Source of the DNA: Chryseobacterium polytrichastri
GTDB taxonomy: Bacteria; Bacteroidota; Bacteroidia; Flavobacteriales; Weeksellaceae
NCBI RefSeq assembly: GCF_900142445.1
Contig: NZ_FRAV01000011.1
Location: 1-64,000 of the forward strand
Direction: 5' to 3'
Length of the DNA: 64,000 bases
The first letter of the stretch is position 1, and each line of letters begins with the position of its first letter. The position numbers were made by a program, and so were the translations under genes. Positions 35,490 through 45,900 of the stretch are shown here, one piece after another. The notes beneath the pieces were generated by a model. It was not told where the DNA came from and did no database searches. It saw nothing but the letters and a program-made list of their open reading frames with translations.

Positions 35490-37826
35490 TTAAAATTTGA
35501 AATTGTAAGTGATGTTTGGTACCCAACGGAATAACGAGGTCTGTATAGCCTGGGTTGTTCCTGGATTGTCCGGATTATCTTTAAACGTAATGGTGTAAGC
35601 ATTTTCACGACCGTACACATTATAAATTCCGAATGACCACGAACCTTTGAAACGTTTGTTAGAATCCGGTTCGTACGTCGCACTTAGATCCATTCTGTGA
35701 TACGCCGGCATTCTGTCTGCATTTCTGTTGCTGTACTGGAATATCGTTTGTCCGTTCAACTCATATTTTCCGGTAGGGAAAGTAACCGCGTTTCCTGTGC
35801 TGTAAAGGAATAATCCTGAAACCGACCACTTTTTATTCAGTTCATATGTTGCAACGATAGAAAGGTCATGGGTTTTATCCATTCTTGCGTTGTACCATTC
35901 ATTATCGTTGATGCCATCAATTTTTCTTTCTGTTTTAGATAACGTATAAGAAATCCAACCGGTTAATCTTCCGCTTTTCTTTTTCGCTATTAATTCTAAA
36001 CCATAGGCTCTTCCTTTCCCGAAAAGTAATTCACTTTCTACATCGGCAGCGGTATCAAATGAGATTTGAGCCCCATTTTTAAAGTCGATTTGATTTTGCA
36101 TTGATTTATAGTAAATCTCTGCATTCAATTCGTAATTGTTATTCTTAAAGTTTCTGCTGTATCCTGCACTGATCTGATCTGCAATTTCAGGCTTCACCGT
36201 ATAACTGCTTCCAATCCACTGATCGGTAGGGTTTCCACTGCTGCTGTTGCTTAAAAGGTGTAAGTTTTGGGTATTTCTAGAATAGCCTCCTTTGATGCTG
36301 CTGACTTCGTTGATTCTATAGTTTGCTGTAATTCTTGGTTCAAGATTTACATACGTTTTTCCAAATTTACCTTTTTCTAAAAATCGACTGTCGGTAAGAT
36401 TTCCGTTTTCGTAGGTATTAAATGTATCACCTCCTAAAACACTGAAACCGGAAAGTCTTAATCCGTAATTAACGGTTAACTTTTCCGTTGCTTTAAAATC
36501 ATCATTGATATACACTGCGTTTTCCCATGATTTTCTCGGATTTCTTGGAAAACTGCTCACGCTCGTTCCCGAAGCACTGCTTGGCGTAATGGTATGATAA
36601 ATAGACTGCAGACCAAAACGAACAGAATGTTTATTTCCTGCGAACCAAGTGAAATCCTGTTTCAGGTTCCAGTCTTGAATTTTTGAATTTAAGCCAAATG
36701 TATTGTCATTGCTTTCCAGGCTGATTTTATAATCATAATCACTGTAAATCAATGAGGTATTAGAGAATAATTTACTGTTGATAATGCTGTTCCATCGTAA
36801 CGTTCCTGTGGTATTTCCCCAATCTGTTGCAAAGGTCTTTCCTATTCCCAGTACATCTCTTCCAAAATATCCGGATAGGTAAAGACGGTTGTTTTCGTTG
36901 ATCTGATAATTGGCTTTTAAATTAAGGTCATAAAAGTATAATTTACTGTCTTTGAAATCATCTGTTCCTCTTAAAAAAAGATCGGCATACGTTCTTCTTC
37001 CCGAAACTATGAATGATGATTTTTCCTTTTGAATAGGCCCTTCCACACTCAGCCTGCTGCTGATTAAACCAATTCCTCCATTAACGTTATAATCTTTATT
37101 ATTTCCGTCTTTCATTTTAACATCCATCACCGAAGAAAGTCGTCCTCCGTACTGAGCCGGACTGTTTCCTTTAATGATACTTGCGTCTTTTAAGGCATCA
37201 CTGTTAAACGTACTGAAGAATCCCAATAAATGCGAAGCATTATAAACAGGCGCTTCATCTAATAATATTAAGTTTTGGTCTGTTGCTCCTCCTCTTACAC
37301 TGAACCCGCTGCTTCCTTCGCCATTGCTTTTAATTCCCGGTAATAACTGGATAGTTTTCATCACATCCTTTTCGCCGAATAAAACAGGAAGTTTCTCTAT
37401 ATTTTTGATACTTAATGTTTCGGTACCCATTTGAGCAGTCGAAAGATTTTTATCTTTTTTTACTCCGGAGATAATCACTTCATCAATATTGGCTGTTCTT
37501 TCTTTTTTATCTTCCTGGCTTAAAGGAAGGTCCAGCTTAATATTTTGATCTACTTTTATATCTTGTTCGAAATCTTTGTAGCCCGGATAGGAAATAATCA
37601 TTTTATAATTTCCCTCAGGCAATGATAGAGAATAAAATCCATATTCATTAGCTACCACGTTAATCGAAGGGTCTTCAGCCACTTTTACTGTCACCCCGAT
37701 CAGTAATTCCCCATTTTTTTGGTCTTTTACCGTTCCGCTTACAGAGTATTTTTGCTGAGCTACAGCTAAAGTACTGAAACAGAGCGCAGCTGAGGCAGCC
37801 GCGATTTTAAAAAAAGATGTTTGCAT
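35490..37826 (-). CDS. TonB-dependent receptor (DUF4249-partnered)
   Basis: The 778-residue protein has a signal peptide ending LAVAQ (about residue 23), a carboxypeptidase-regulatory-like domain (about 27-110), and a plug domain (about 115-235). The plug shows GSSGFSVRGGATDQNLILLDEA and SPAQYGGRLSSVMDVKMKDG. A beta-barrel follows, ending in the C-terminal NITYNFKF. It is the first gene of the receptor-DUF4249 operon. A -7 element (TATCTTTG, 37992-37985) lies about 155 bp upstream. Confidence 0.92.
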   Translation of the reverse strand: MQTSFFKIAAASAALCFSTLAVAQQKYSVSGTVKDQKNGELLIGVTVKVAEDPSINVVANEYGFYSLSLPEGNYKMIISYPGYKDFEQDIKVDQNIKLDLPLSQEDKKERTANIDEVIISGVKKDKNLSTAQMGTETLSIKNIEKLPVLFGEKDVMKTIQLLPGIKSNGEGSSGFSVRGGATDQNLILLDEAPVYNASHLLGFFSTFNSDALKDASIIKGNSPAQYGGRLSSVMDVKMKDGNNKDYNVNGGIGLISSRLSVEGPIQKEKSSFIVSGRRTYADLFLRGTDDFKDSKLYFYDLNLKANYQINENNRLYLSGYFGRDVLGIGKTFATDWGNTTGTLRWNSIINSKLFSNTSLIYSDYDYKISLESNDNTFGLNSKIQDWNLKQDFTWFAGNKHSVRFGLQSIYHTITPSSASGTSVSSFPRNPRKSWENAVYINDDFKATEKLTVNYGLRLSGFSVLGGDTFNTYENGNLTDSRFLEKGKFGKTYVNLEPRITANYRINEVSSIKGGYSRNTQNLHLLSNSSSGNPTDQWIGSSYTVKPEIADQISAGYSRNFKNNNYELNAEIYYKSMQNQIDFKNGAQISFDTAADVESELLFGKGRAYGLELIAKKKSGRLTGWISYTLSKTERKIDGINDNEWYNARMDKTHDLSIVATYELNKKWSVSGLFLYSTGNAVTFPTGKYELNGQTIFQYSNRNADRMPAYHRMDLSATYEPDSNKRFKGSWSFGIYNVYGRENAYTITFKDNPDNPGTTQAIQTSLFRWVPNITYNFKF

Positions 37827-38391
37827 TCAGTTTATTGTTTAATGTAGTAGAGTTTTTTTTATAGTGATTTTGGTTTATGAGTAGTGAATAAATTATGAAA
37901 AACCTATTATGTTTAAAAATCATTATTCCGTGATTTAATTAGCTTTTCTTTTCAGTTAAGCCTCTATTTCAGAAGCTCTGCACGCAAAGATAACAGCAAC
38001 TTATCATAAAAAGTAGTGTGGTATTAAAAATTAATCTTTTTTTAATGAAAGAAATATTGGTTAATGAAATAAAATATTTAAATTTTCAATTCAACACACT
38101 AGATTGTGATAAAATTATAAATGGTGATCAAAAGTAAAAGCATCAACCAGATTATACCCTATAGAAAAGAATACAATATTATCTGAAAGCAAATCAACAA
38201 TATTATTGTGATGATGAAAAGTAAATGTGGATACGATCCCGCTCAGTCTGAGATTTTTCATATTAGTTTTAAATTAGTGTATTTCAGTGATGAATTACAA
38301 AGCAATATCCAGTCATCAACATAAACAGTTTAAACGATAAAATATTGTACAACGATAGAAAAAAAATAACAATGTTAGAAATTTATACATT
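37827..38391. other. Upstream region of the receptor operon, no supported gene
   Basis: The stretch contains a probable -7 element for the receptor (minus strand TATCTTTG, 37992-37985) with a long leader. A 48-codon minus-strand frame at 38115-38261 is not supported. Otherwise I see nothing here; repeat sequence begins at 38393. Confidence 0.5.
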
Positions 38392-38392
38392 A

Positions 38393-38694
38393 AGCCTGTT
38401 TAAACTAATTAAAAAATTTAACCACAAAAGATACAAAAGCTATTATTGAATCATTTAAAGTTGAACTATTTGAAAACAAAGCTTACAAAAGAATAAAAAT
38501 CAAAGATTTTTTTAAACTTATGTGTTCTTGTTTGCAGTTCATTATGAACTTAAATAAATAATATGCTAATCTTTTATCTCTTTTGTGGTTAAATTAAAAG
38601 TTTAAACAAGTTTTACATTTCATGATGAACTTAAATAGATAATATATTAATCTTTTGTGTCTTTTGTGGTTAAAATAGAAAGTTTAAACAGGCT
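38393..38694. repeat. Inverted-repeat element (repeat C with B-type ends)
   Basis: Perfect 14-bp terminal inverted repeats: AGCCTGTTTAAACT (38393-38406) and AGTTTAAACAGGCT (38681-38694). A second inner pair is TTTAACCACAAAAG (38417-38430) and CTTTTGTGGTTAAA (38661-38674). The right-hand third is tandemly duplicated: AACTTAAATARATAATAT through TTTTGTGGTTAAA occurs twice. The ends match those of repeat B at 3798, while the interior matches repeats near 56.9 and 57.6 kb. No coding capacity is seen. Confidence 0.82.
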
Positions 38695-38750
38695 CTTTAT
38701 TACCTTTTAATAATTCATAATAAAGGTTGTTAAATTAGTATCTCACAAAA

Positions 38751-38793
38751 AAAAGCGGAAAAAGATCATACAACCAGACCCTTTCCCGCTTTA
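38751..38793 (-). terminator. Terminator of the sod operon
   Basis: AAAGCGGAAAAAG (from 38752) pairs imperfectly with CTTTCCCGCTTT (38781-38792). On the minus strand a T-rich run follows. It lies about 20 bp past the ferredoxin stop codon. Confidence 0.65.
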
Positions 38794-38811
38794 TAGTTTA
38801 ACCAAAATGTT

Positions 38812-39162
38812 TTATACGTGATGTAAAAATTTCTGCCTGCTAAACAGTACTTCTTCTGTCTCTCGATGATCAGGATCATCTACACAACAATCCACCGGGC
38901 ATACTGCTTTACATTGCGGCTCTTCGTGAAAACCTTTACATTCTGTACATTTTCCGGCTACTATATAATATACATCATCTGAAACCGCCTCATTAAAAGC
39001 ATCTGCATCTACTTCCTTACCATCCGGAAAGACTGTTTTCCCGGAAAGCTTTGTCTTATCCTTCCACCTCCAGTCGATAGCTCCTTCATAAATGGCTGAA
39101 TTAGGACACTCAGGTTCGCAGGCTCCACAGTTAATACAGGCATCTGTTATTTTTATGGCCAT
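38812..39162 (-). CDS. 2[4Fe-4S] ferredoxin, Allochromatium-like
   Basis: The 116-residue ferredoxin has a first cluster motif CINCGACEPECP. The second, CTECKGFHEEPQCKAVCPVDC, has an eight-residue insertion between the second and third cysteines, as in Allochromatium-type ferredoxins with low-potential clusters. A C-terminal extension (TEEVLFSRQKFLHHV) follows. It is the last gene of a cluster with SOD, DUF2480 and a flavin reductase, separated from the reductase by 77 bp. It probably acts as a low-potential electron carrier. Confidence 0.9.
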   Translation of the reverse strand: MAIKITDACINCGACEPECPNSAIYEGAIDWRWKDKTKLSGKTVFPDGKEVDADAFNEAVSDDVYYIVAGKCTECKGFHEEPQCKAVCPVDCCVDDPDHRETEEVLFSRQKFLHHV

Positions 39163-39239
39163 ATCATCAATCTTTTAATTCTGTTATTCAGTATATTATC
39201 CAGCAATAATTACACCGTAGATGAGTTTTTAAAACTCTT

Positions 39240-39803
39240 TTATATCGTATGGTTAATTATTTTTTCAATCCTGTTGGTAGTAGCAATATTAATCAGTTTA
39301 TCGAGTTTATCTGCATACATCGGAGATACATTATTTTCATTATCAAAAAGTGAAGTTCTGATCATAGGAACACTGTAAGGAAGTGGCCACGCCCGTAATG
39401 ATTTGGCAATGGCATCCATCGCATTAATCCCCTGCATCGCCTGTAGACCGTCTGCCCAACACACCAATCCTACAGTTTTGTCGGTAAGATACGGCTGCTT
39501 CTGGTCTGCGGTCACTTCCAGCCAATCCAGACAGTTTTTCATTACCCCCGGAATACTTCCGTGATACATCGGTGCCAGCCAGAAATGAATATCTGCATCC
39601 AGAAAAAGCTGAGCCATTCTTTCCACCGCTAAAGGAACTTTCGTAAGAGAAATATCATACAGCGGAATCCCGGAATCTGCAAGAGCAAACATTTCATAGC
39701 TCACCCCCAACATTTCAAGTTGATCTGCGAAGTATTTTGAGAGGATCCCCGAAGTAGACTGTGGCCTTCTTTCTAAGGCTCCGTTAAATATAATTGCTTT
39801 CAT
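39240..39803 (-). CDS. NADPH-dependent FMN reductase (flavodoxin fold)
   Basis: The start at 39803 (MKAIIFNGALERRPQST) is preferred because the flavodoxin-like beta1-loop begins there and the gap to DUF2480 becomes 7 bp; a longer frame to 39848 would overlap that gene. The 187-residue protein shows the FMN-loop-like FNGALERRPQSTS and WLAPMYHGSIPGVMKNCLDW, characteristic of the FMN_red family. Such enzymes reduce flavins, quinones or metal chelates. Its position between SOD and ferredoxin suggests a redox-stress role. Confidence 0.87.
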   Translation of the reverse strand: MKAIIFNGALERRPQSTSGILSKYFADQLEMLGVSYEMFALADSGIPLYDISLTKVPLAVERMAQLFLDADIHFWLAPMYHGSIPGVMKNCLDWLEVTADQKQPYLTDKTVGLVCWADGLQAMQGINAMDAIAKSLRAWPLPYSVPMIRTSLFDNENNVSPMYADKLDKLINIATTNRIEKIINHTI

Positions 39804-39810
39804 TTTATTT

Positions 39811-40311
39811 TTAATTTTTAAAGATAACTTTTGGCATACCTGCCTCACCGTACATCAAACTTTTAACCAATGGTTTCAGCTGCAAGGAGACTAAAAGATA
39901 AAGTGCAGGATCAATATTCGTTCTTGCTTTTACCACTACTTTTTGATCTTTGTACTGGCTTAGATCTGCTTTCAACAAACTCTTTTTCCAGAAATCAAGC
40001 AGAATATTTTCTGGAGTGTTTAAATCAACATACACCGCATACAAGTATAGTTTTTCCACCAACATCATATAAGCCCAAGGTGGAATAATAGCATCTTCAG
40101 AACAAATCACTGCAACCGCTTTTCCATTATAAATTGAAAAATCTTTCTCAGAAATAGATTCTTTAAATTCTTTTTCCTTAACAATCATTCCCATGAAAAG
40201 ATGTTCTTTGATATCCAGTGTTATAATTTCTATTTCAGGTTTATAATCTAAAAGATCAATCGTTATAATTCCTGAAGCTTCTACTTTATTGATGAAAATT
40301 GAAGTATCCAT
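39811..40311 (-). CDS. DUF2480 family protein
   Basis: The 166-residue protein matches the Bacteroidota DUF2480 family, recognised by the central AVICSEDAIIPPWAYMMLVEKL. It has no signal peptide or membrane segment. It lies 22 bp downstream of superoxide dismutase and 7 bp upstream of the FMN reductase, so all three are co-transcribed. The single conserved Cys (VICSED) and the redox neighbourhood suggest a role in redox or iron-sulfur homeostasis; this is inference only. Confidence 0.8.
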   Translation of the reverse strand: MDTSIFINKVEASGIITIDLLDYKPEIEIITLDIKEHLFMGMIVKEKEFKESISEKDFSIYNGKAVAVICSEDAIIPPWAYMMLVEKLYLYAVYVDLNTPENILLDFWKKSLLKADLSQYKDQKVVVKARTNIDPALYLLVSLQLKPLVKSLMYGEAGMPKVIFKN

Positions 40312-40333
40312 GTTAAAAGGAGGTATTTATATT

Positions 40334-40963
40334 TTATGATCTGATTTTTGAAAGTGCTTCTTCATATTTTATTTCAACAGAAGACCAGTCTAACACAGAC
40401 CAAAATAAATCCAGATAATCTGCTCTTTTATTTTGATAAGATAAATAATAAGCATGCTCCCATACATCGATTCCAAGAATTGGAACACCTCTGTTAACAG
40501 ACAGAATATCCATCATCGGATTATCCTGATTCGGAGTAGAACAAATAGCAAGAGAACCACTGAACTTCACATACAGCCACACCCATCCCGATCCGAACTG
40601 GCCAAGACCTGCTTTTTTCATTTCTGCTTTAAGATCTTCTAAACTTCCAAAAGTTTTAATGATTTCCTCATCCAGTTTTCCTTCAGGATGTAATTTAGGT
40701 TGAGGAGACAAGATTTCCCAAAACAAAGAATGGTTAAAATGTCCTCCGCCATTATTTCTAACAGCCGGACTGTATTCACTTACTCTCTGTAAAATAGATT
40801 CTAAATCAGGATCTTTTTCAGCGGCTTGTTCTAATGCAATATTCAAATTATCAACATATGCCTGGTGATGACGCTGGTGATGAATAGTCATTGTTTCTTT
40901 GTCTAAAACGGATTCTAATGCATCATAAGAATAAGAAAGCTGTGGTAGTTTAAAAGTACTCAT
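40334..40963 (-). CDS. Superoxide dismutase (Fe/Mn family)
   Basis: The start at 40963 (MSTFKLPQLSYSYDAL) matches the normal N-terminus; the frame to 40993 adds ten unlikely residues and runs into the promoter. The 209-residue enzyme has the metal-ligand segments TIHHQRHHQAYVDNLN, NGGGHFNHSLFW, and DVWEHAYYL with the last Asp and His. The FGSGWVWL segment shapes the active site. Whether Fe or Mn is used cannot be settled by reading. It heads the operon with DUF2480, flavin reductase and ferredoxin. Confidence 0.93.
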   Translation of the reverse strand: MSTFKLPQLSYSYDALESVLDKETMTIHHQRHHQAYVDNLNIALEQAAEKDPDLESILQRVSEYSPAVRNNGGGHFNHSLFWEILSPQPKLHPEGKLDEEIIKTFGSLEDLKAEMKKAGLGQFGSGWVWLYVKFSGSLAICSTPNQDNPMMDILSVNRGVPILGIDVWEHAYYLSYQNKRADYLDLFWSVLDWSSVEIKYEEALSKIRS

Positions 40964-40990
40964 TGTATTTATTTTTTGTTTTCGATGGAT

Positions 40991-41020
40991 CAAAGGTAAT
41001 ATTAATTCTCAATTAAACAA
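40991..41020 (-). promoter_or_regulatory. sod operon promoter
   Basis: On the minus strand the -7 element TACCTTTG (40998-40991) and a TTG (41020-41018) are separated by 19 bp, the normal Bacteroidota arrangement. The ATG is about 27 bases downstream. Confidence 0.7.
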
Positions 41021-41514
41021 CCTTTTAGTTATTTAATGCAATTATCCAAAATAACACATAACAAACTAAATACAAATAACTTAAAATAAAACTTTAATAT
41101 TATAGAAAAATACTATAGTTGTTTTTGATAATAAAGTAACCAATAAAACAACTCATTTTAATTTAATTAAAATATTGGCATAGAAAAAGTCAAATAGAAA
41201 ACTTTGCTAAAAGCAATAAGGAAAAATTAACACTTCCTACCCTATTGTAATCGTGTAAAAAGATATCCCATTGTAACATTTCAACACTCAAAATTTCAAT
41301 GTCGATAGTTTTAATTCAAACTATTTACAATATACAAATGGAATACAACCATTCATTAAACAATCAATAATTAAAAATTTCACTAAAATTTTATTGAAAA
41401 CCCAAAACATGTGGTACATAAGCATAAAATGGTTAAAAAATAAATGTTTTTCGGAATTTTGTGAGTATTTTTGACACAAGAGTAAACATAATTAATTATT
41501 GATTTTCCATTCCT
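41021..41514. other. Intergenic region of about 500 bp, no gene seen
   Basis: This very AT-rich spacer separates the divergent sod and signalling operons. A -7 element, TATTTTTG (41466-41473), lies about 41 bases before the kinase ATG on the plus strand. I saw no repeat or reading frame worth calling. Confidence 0.5.
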
Positions 41515-42990
41515 ATGATCTTAATTGTTGATGATAACCAAAACAATCTTTATTCCCTAAAAAAATTATTAGAATCTAAAGATTTTCAGGTTGATATAGC
41601 CAGTTCCGGTGAAGAAGCATTGGGAAAAGCACTAAAAAATAATTACGCCTTAATCATCCTGGATGTGCAAATGCCAGACATGGATGGTTTTGAAGTTGCA
41701 GAAACATTGGCGGATTACAGCAAAACGAAGGAAATTCCTATCATATTTTTATCTGCCGTAAATACTGAAAAAAAATTCATAACCCGCGGATATGCTTCAG
41801 GCGGGAAAGACTACGTAACCAAACCTATAGATCCAGAAATTTTACTGCTTAAGGTAAAGACCTTTTATAACCTTCAGGAAAAGAATATTGCGATGCAAAA
41901 AACGCAACAAAGTCTGGAGCTGGAAGTAAAAGGAAGACGAGAATCTCAGGTTACGATGAAATCTCAAATCGATCATTTTCATCTGATGTTGGAGTCTTTA
42001 CCTCAAATTGCCTTTACTTTAAACGAAGAAGGAATTGTAGATTTTGTAAATCGTAAGTGGCATGAATATTCGGATTCTGAACAGGAATTCCCAGAGACTC
42101 ACCCTGATGATTTCAACATCCAAGAAGAATTTGAGCGTTGTAAAAAGAAAGCAAAAGCGCTGGAATTAGAGGTCAGAATAAAAAATATTGAATCCGGAGA
42201 TTATCGTTATCATTTACTCCGAGTGACGCCTGTGTATGAAGAAAACACGATAAAAAACTGGGTAGGAACCTTTACAGACATCAATGATCAGAAAAAAGTT
42301 GAAAAAGAAAAAGACGAATTTCTGAGTATTGCCAGTCACGAATTAAAAACTCCGCTTACCAGTATTAAAGCATACGTTCAGTTATTAGACCGTAAGTTAA
42401 AGCTAGACAAAGAAGGTGCTGAAGCTGGTTTTATGATTAAAGTTCAGGATCAGATCGAAAAACTGAATACTTTGATTACTGATCTATTGGATGTTTCCAA
42501 AATTGAAAACGGCAAACTAAAGATTAATAAAAAGCCTACCAATATTGGCAATGTTATCCAAAATGCGATTGAAACCATCTTACAAACGCACGAAAACCGT
42601 CAGATAAAAATAGACTGGCACGGCATCAAACCTGATATTCTTATTCCGCTGGATGAGATTCGTATCGAACAGGTTTTGATTAACTTCCTTACCAATGCCA
42701 TTAAATATTCTCCTCAAAATAACCAAGTCATCATCACAACCTTCGTTGATGAAGAAGAGCAGGAAATCAAGGTGAATATTACAGATTTTGGAATCGGAAT
42801 TCCTGATTTTAAACAAGATGCTGTATTTCATAAATTTTATCGTGTAGAAGAATCTTCGCTGCAGTTTCAAGGAATGGGAATCGGTTTGTTCATCTGCTCA
42901 GAGATCATTAAACAACACCACGGAAACATAGGAGTATCAAGTAAAGTAGATGCAGGATCTACATTTTATTTCACGTTACCATTAAATTAA
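41515..42990 (+). CDS. Receiver-PAS-histidine kinase (hybrid)
   Basis: The 491-residue protein starts directly in a receiver domain (DDN near residues 6-8, phospho-Asp50, Lys in VTKPID). A PAS-like domain follows (about 155-265), then HisKA with H275 in SIASHELKTPLTS and HATPase_c with NFLTNAIKYSP, DFGIGI and GMGIGLFICSEI. It has no membrane segment. An N-terminal receiver suggests it takes phosphate or a signal from another kinase. It lies 5 bp upstream of a very large hybrid kinase and heads a six-gene signalling cluster. Confidence 0.92.
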   Translation: MILIVDDNQNNLYSLKKLLESKDFQVDIASSGEEALGKALKNNYALIILDVQMPDMDGFEVAETLADYSKTKEIPIIFLSAVNTEKKFITRGYASGGKDYVTKPIDPEILLLKVKTFYNLQEKNIAMQKTQQSLELEVKGRRESQVTMKSQIDHFHLMLESLPQIAFTLNEEGIVDFVNRKWHEYSDSEQEFPETHPDDFNIQEEFERCKKKAKALELEVRIKNIESGDYRYHLLRVTPVYEENTIKNWVGTFTDINDQKKVEKEKDEFLSIASHELKTPLTSIKAYVQLLDRKLKLDKEGAEAGFMIKVQDQIEKLNTLITDLLDVSKIENGKLKINKKPTNIGNVIQNAIETILQTHENRQIKIDWHGIKPDILIPLDEIRIEQVLINFLTNAIKYSPQNNQVIITTFVDEEEQEIKVNITDFGIGIPDFKQDAVFHKFYRVEESSLQFQGMGIGLFICSEIIKQHHGNIGVSSKVDAGSTFYFTLPLN

Positions 42991-42995
42991 TTTTC

Positions 42996-45900
42996 ATGCC
43001 GAAAAAAATCATAAGAAATCTTCAGTTTGGAGTTAGTCTATCTTTACTGATCTTAATTGCAAGCTCAATTGCTTCTTACGTCAGCATTCAAAGGCAAACC
43101 CAACACAGAGAAAGTCTATCTCAAAGCAGACGTTCCATTACAGCGGCAAAGGACGTTTTAATAGCTCTTTTAGATGCCGAAACAGGAAACAGAGGATACC
43201 AGTTGACAGGAAAGGAAAACTTTTTAGAACCGTACAACCGCAGTCTGAATGAATTCCCAAAAGCAATAGCACGTGCTAAAGCGCTAGATCTTAAAGATAA
43301 AAATCAGCTTCAGCGTTTAAATAGTTTACAACAAAACGTCAACAGTAATATTAGCAATCTAAAGCATTTTGTAGAAAACAGAAAAAAAGGCATTGTAATG
43401 ACTCAACAGCAAGTGTTGATGAGTAAAATTTATATGGACAAATGCCGTTTGCTTGTTCGAGATTTCGTGCAATATGAAGAAGCCCAGCTAGCTATCAAGA
43501 ATAAAGACCTTAACCGTTCTTCTAACACAACTGTGTTGTTCATTATCTTTTCTGCATTAGCTGCGATCGTGGTTACTATATTTTTCTATATAAAACTACG
43601 AGCAGATTTGATCCGCAGAGATAAGCTTGAAAAGCAATTAAAAGCAAAAGATCTTGAGATAAGCAGACGTGTAAGTGCTATTCAGCAAGTGGCTAATAGA
43701 GTGGCCAATGGAGATTACAGCCAAAAAGCAAATGATAATTCTGAGGACGACCTTGGTGATTTAGTAGACTCTCTGAATAATATGACCGACTCGTTGAAGA
43801 AGTCATTTGATAAGATTAATAAAAGCGATTGGCGCCAAAAAGGTCTTGCCATATTAAATGAATCTTTGGTTGGCAATAAATCCGTAAAAGAAGTTGCCAA
43901 TAAATCTTTAGCTCAGTTAATTGAATATGGTAACTGCATCAATGGTTCATTGTATCTTTTTGATGAAGGTATTTTGAAATTAAACAGCGTCTTTGGTCTA
44001 GAAGGCAACATGAAAAAGACATTTGAGCTAGGAGAAGGAATGGTGGGCCAAACCTTTGTTAGTGAAAAGATGCAAGTGTATAACAATCTTCACGAAGACG
44101 ATTTCACCGTTACTTTTGCCAGCAGTAAAATAAAGATCTACGGCATATTATTACTTCCCATTGTAGCTGATGGTAATACGATTGGAGTATTAGAACTGGG
44201 CTCAACGACCAATTTTGAAGAAGAACGAATTGATTATTTTGCAGAATGCAGCCGAAATATCGGGATTGCTTTAAGCGCTGGAAAAAGCCGTGAAAAAGAG
44301 CAACAATTACTGGAAGAAACCCAGGCACAATCAGAAGAATTACAAGTTCAACATTCTGAATTGGAAAACCTTAATACTGAATTAGAAGCTCAAACTCAAA
44401 AACTACAGGCTTCAGAAGAGGAATTAAAAGTTCAACAGGAAGAACTGATGCAGGCCAATGCCGAACTGGAAGAACGTTCAAGATTATTGGAAGATAAAAA
44501 TCACCTGATTGCGGAACGTAACAATGAAATTCAGAAAAAAGTAGAAGAACTTGCCTTAAGCACAAAATATAAATCTGAATTTTTGGCGAATATGTCGCAC
44601 GAGCTGCGCACGCCTCTGAATTCGATTTTACTACTCTCCCGTTTGATGGCTGAAAATCCTGATGAAAACCTGAATGAAGATCAGGTTGAATCTGCTAAAG
44701 TAATCCAGAGTTCAGGAAGCAGTTTATTAACCTTGATTGATGAAATTTTAGATCTGGCAAAAATAGAGTCAGGTAAAATGACACTGGAATATGAAAATGT
44801 GGTCATTGAGGAAGTGGTACAAGATTTAAAAAACCTATTCAAACCCATCCTTAAAGAAAAAGGAATTGAATTTACGGTTGAAATAGAAAATAATGTAGAA
44901 AAATCAATTGAAACTGACCGTTTACGTGTAGATCAGGTCATGAGAAATCTACTGTCAAATGCTGCAAAATTTACCACGAAAGGAAGTATTCATTTAAATA
45001 TTAAAAAAGATCCTAAGAATAACGATTTTATTATTTTAAGTGTAAAAGATACCGGAATCGGGATTGCAGAAGACAAACAGAAAATCATTTTTGAAGCTTT
45101 CCAACAAGCAGACGGTTCTACCCGAAGAAAATTTGGAGGAACAGGTTTAGGTCTTTCTATAAGTAGAGAAATCGCAAGATTATTGGGTGGAGAATTAATG
45201 CTTACAAGTAAAGTAAATGAAGGAAGCGAATTTAGTTTAATCATTCCGATTAAAGCAATTACAGAAGCCGTTCAGCCTGAAACTGATCAACAATTAATGG
45301 AAACGATTCGGGAAGATGTAGAAGAAATTCAACAAATTTTAGAAGATGATGAGCTCTCGTACACACTTCCGGTGAACACCTTAGAAATTCCGGAAAATGT
45401 ACCCGATGACCGCGATACAATCTCTAAAGATGATAAGGTTATTTTAATTGTTGAAGATGATATTAATTTTGCCAAAGCATTATTGAAATATGCTCGTCTT
45501 CAAAAATACAAAGGCGTTGTTGCCGTAAGAGGTGATCATGCATTATCTACTGCTCTTCAATATCATCCGGAAGCTATTTTACTGGACGTTCAGTTACCTG
45601 TAAAAGATGGATGGCAAGTGATGGATGAATTAAAATCAAACCCTCAGACCAAGCATATCCCGGTTCACATGATGTCTGTTTTACATGTGAAAAAGGAAAG
45701 TCTGATGAAAGGAGCTATTGATTTCATTAATAAACCAATGGCGCTGGATCAGATGACTGATGTATTCAAAAAGATTGAAGAAGCACTACAAAAATCCCCA
45801 CAAAAGGTTTTAATTGTAGAAGAAAACGAGAAACATGCAAGCGCACTCTCCTACTATTTGAGCAATTTCAACATCTCATTATCAGTAGAAAACAATGTGG

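Noticed and set aside
38115..38261. A 48-codon minus-strand frame (MKNLRLSGIVSTF start)
   Set aside because: It superficially resembles a short peptide precursor, but there is no maturation gene, promoter or conserved leader pattern; frames of this length are expected by chance in AT-rich DNA.
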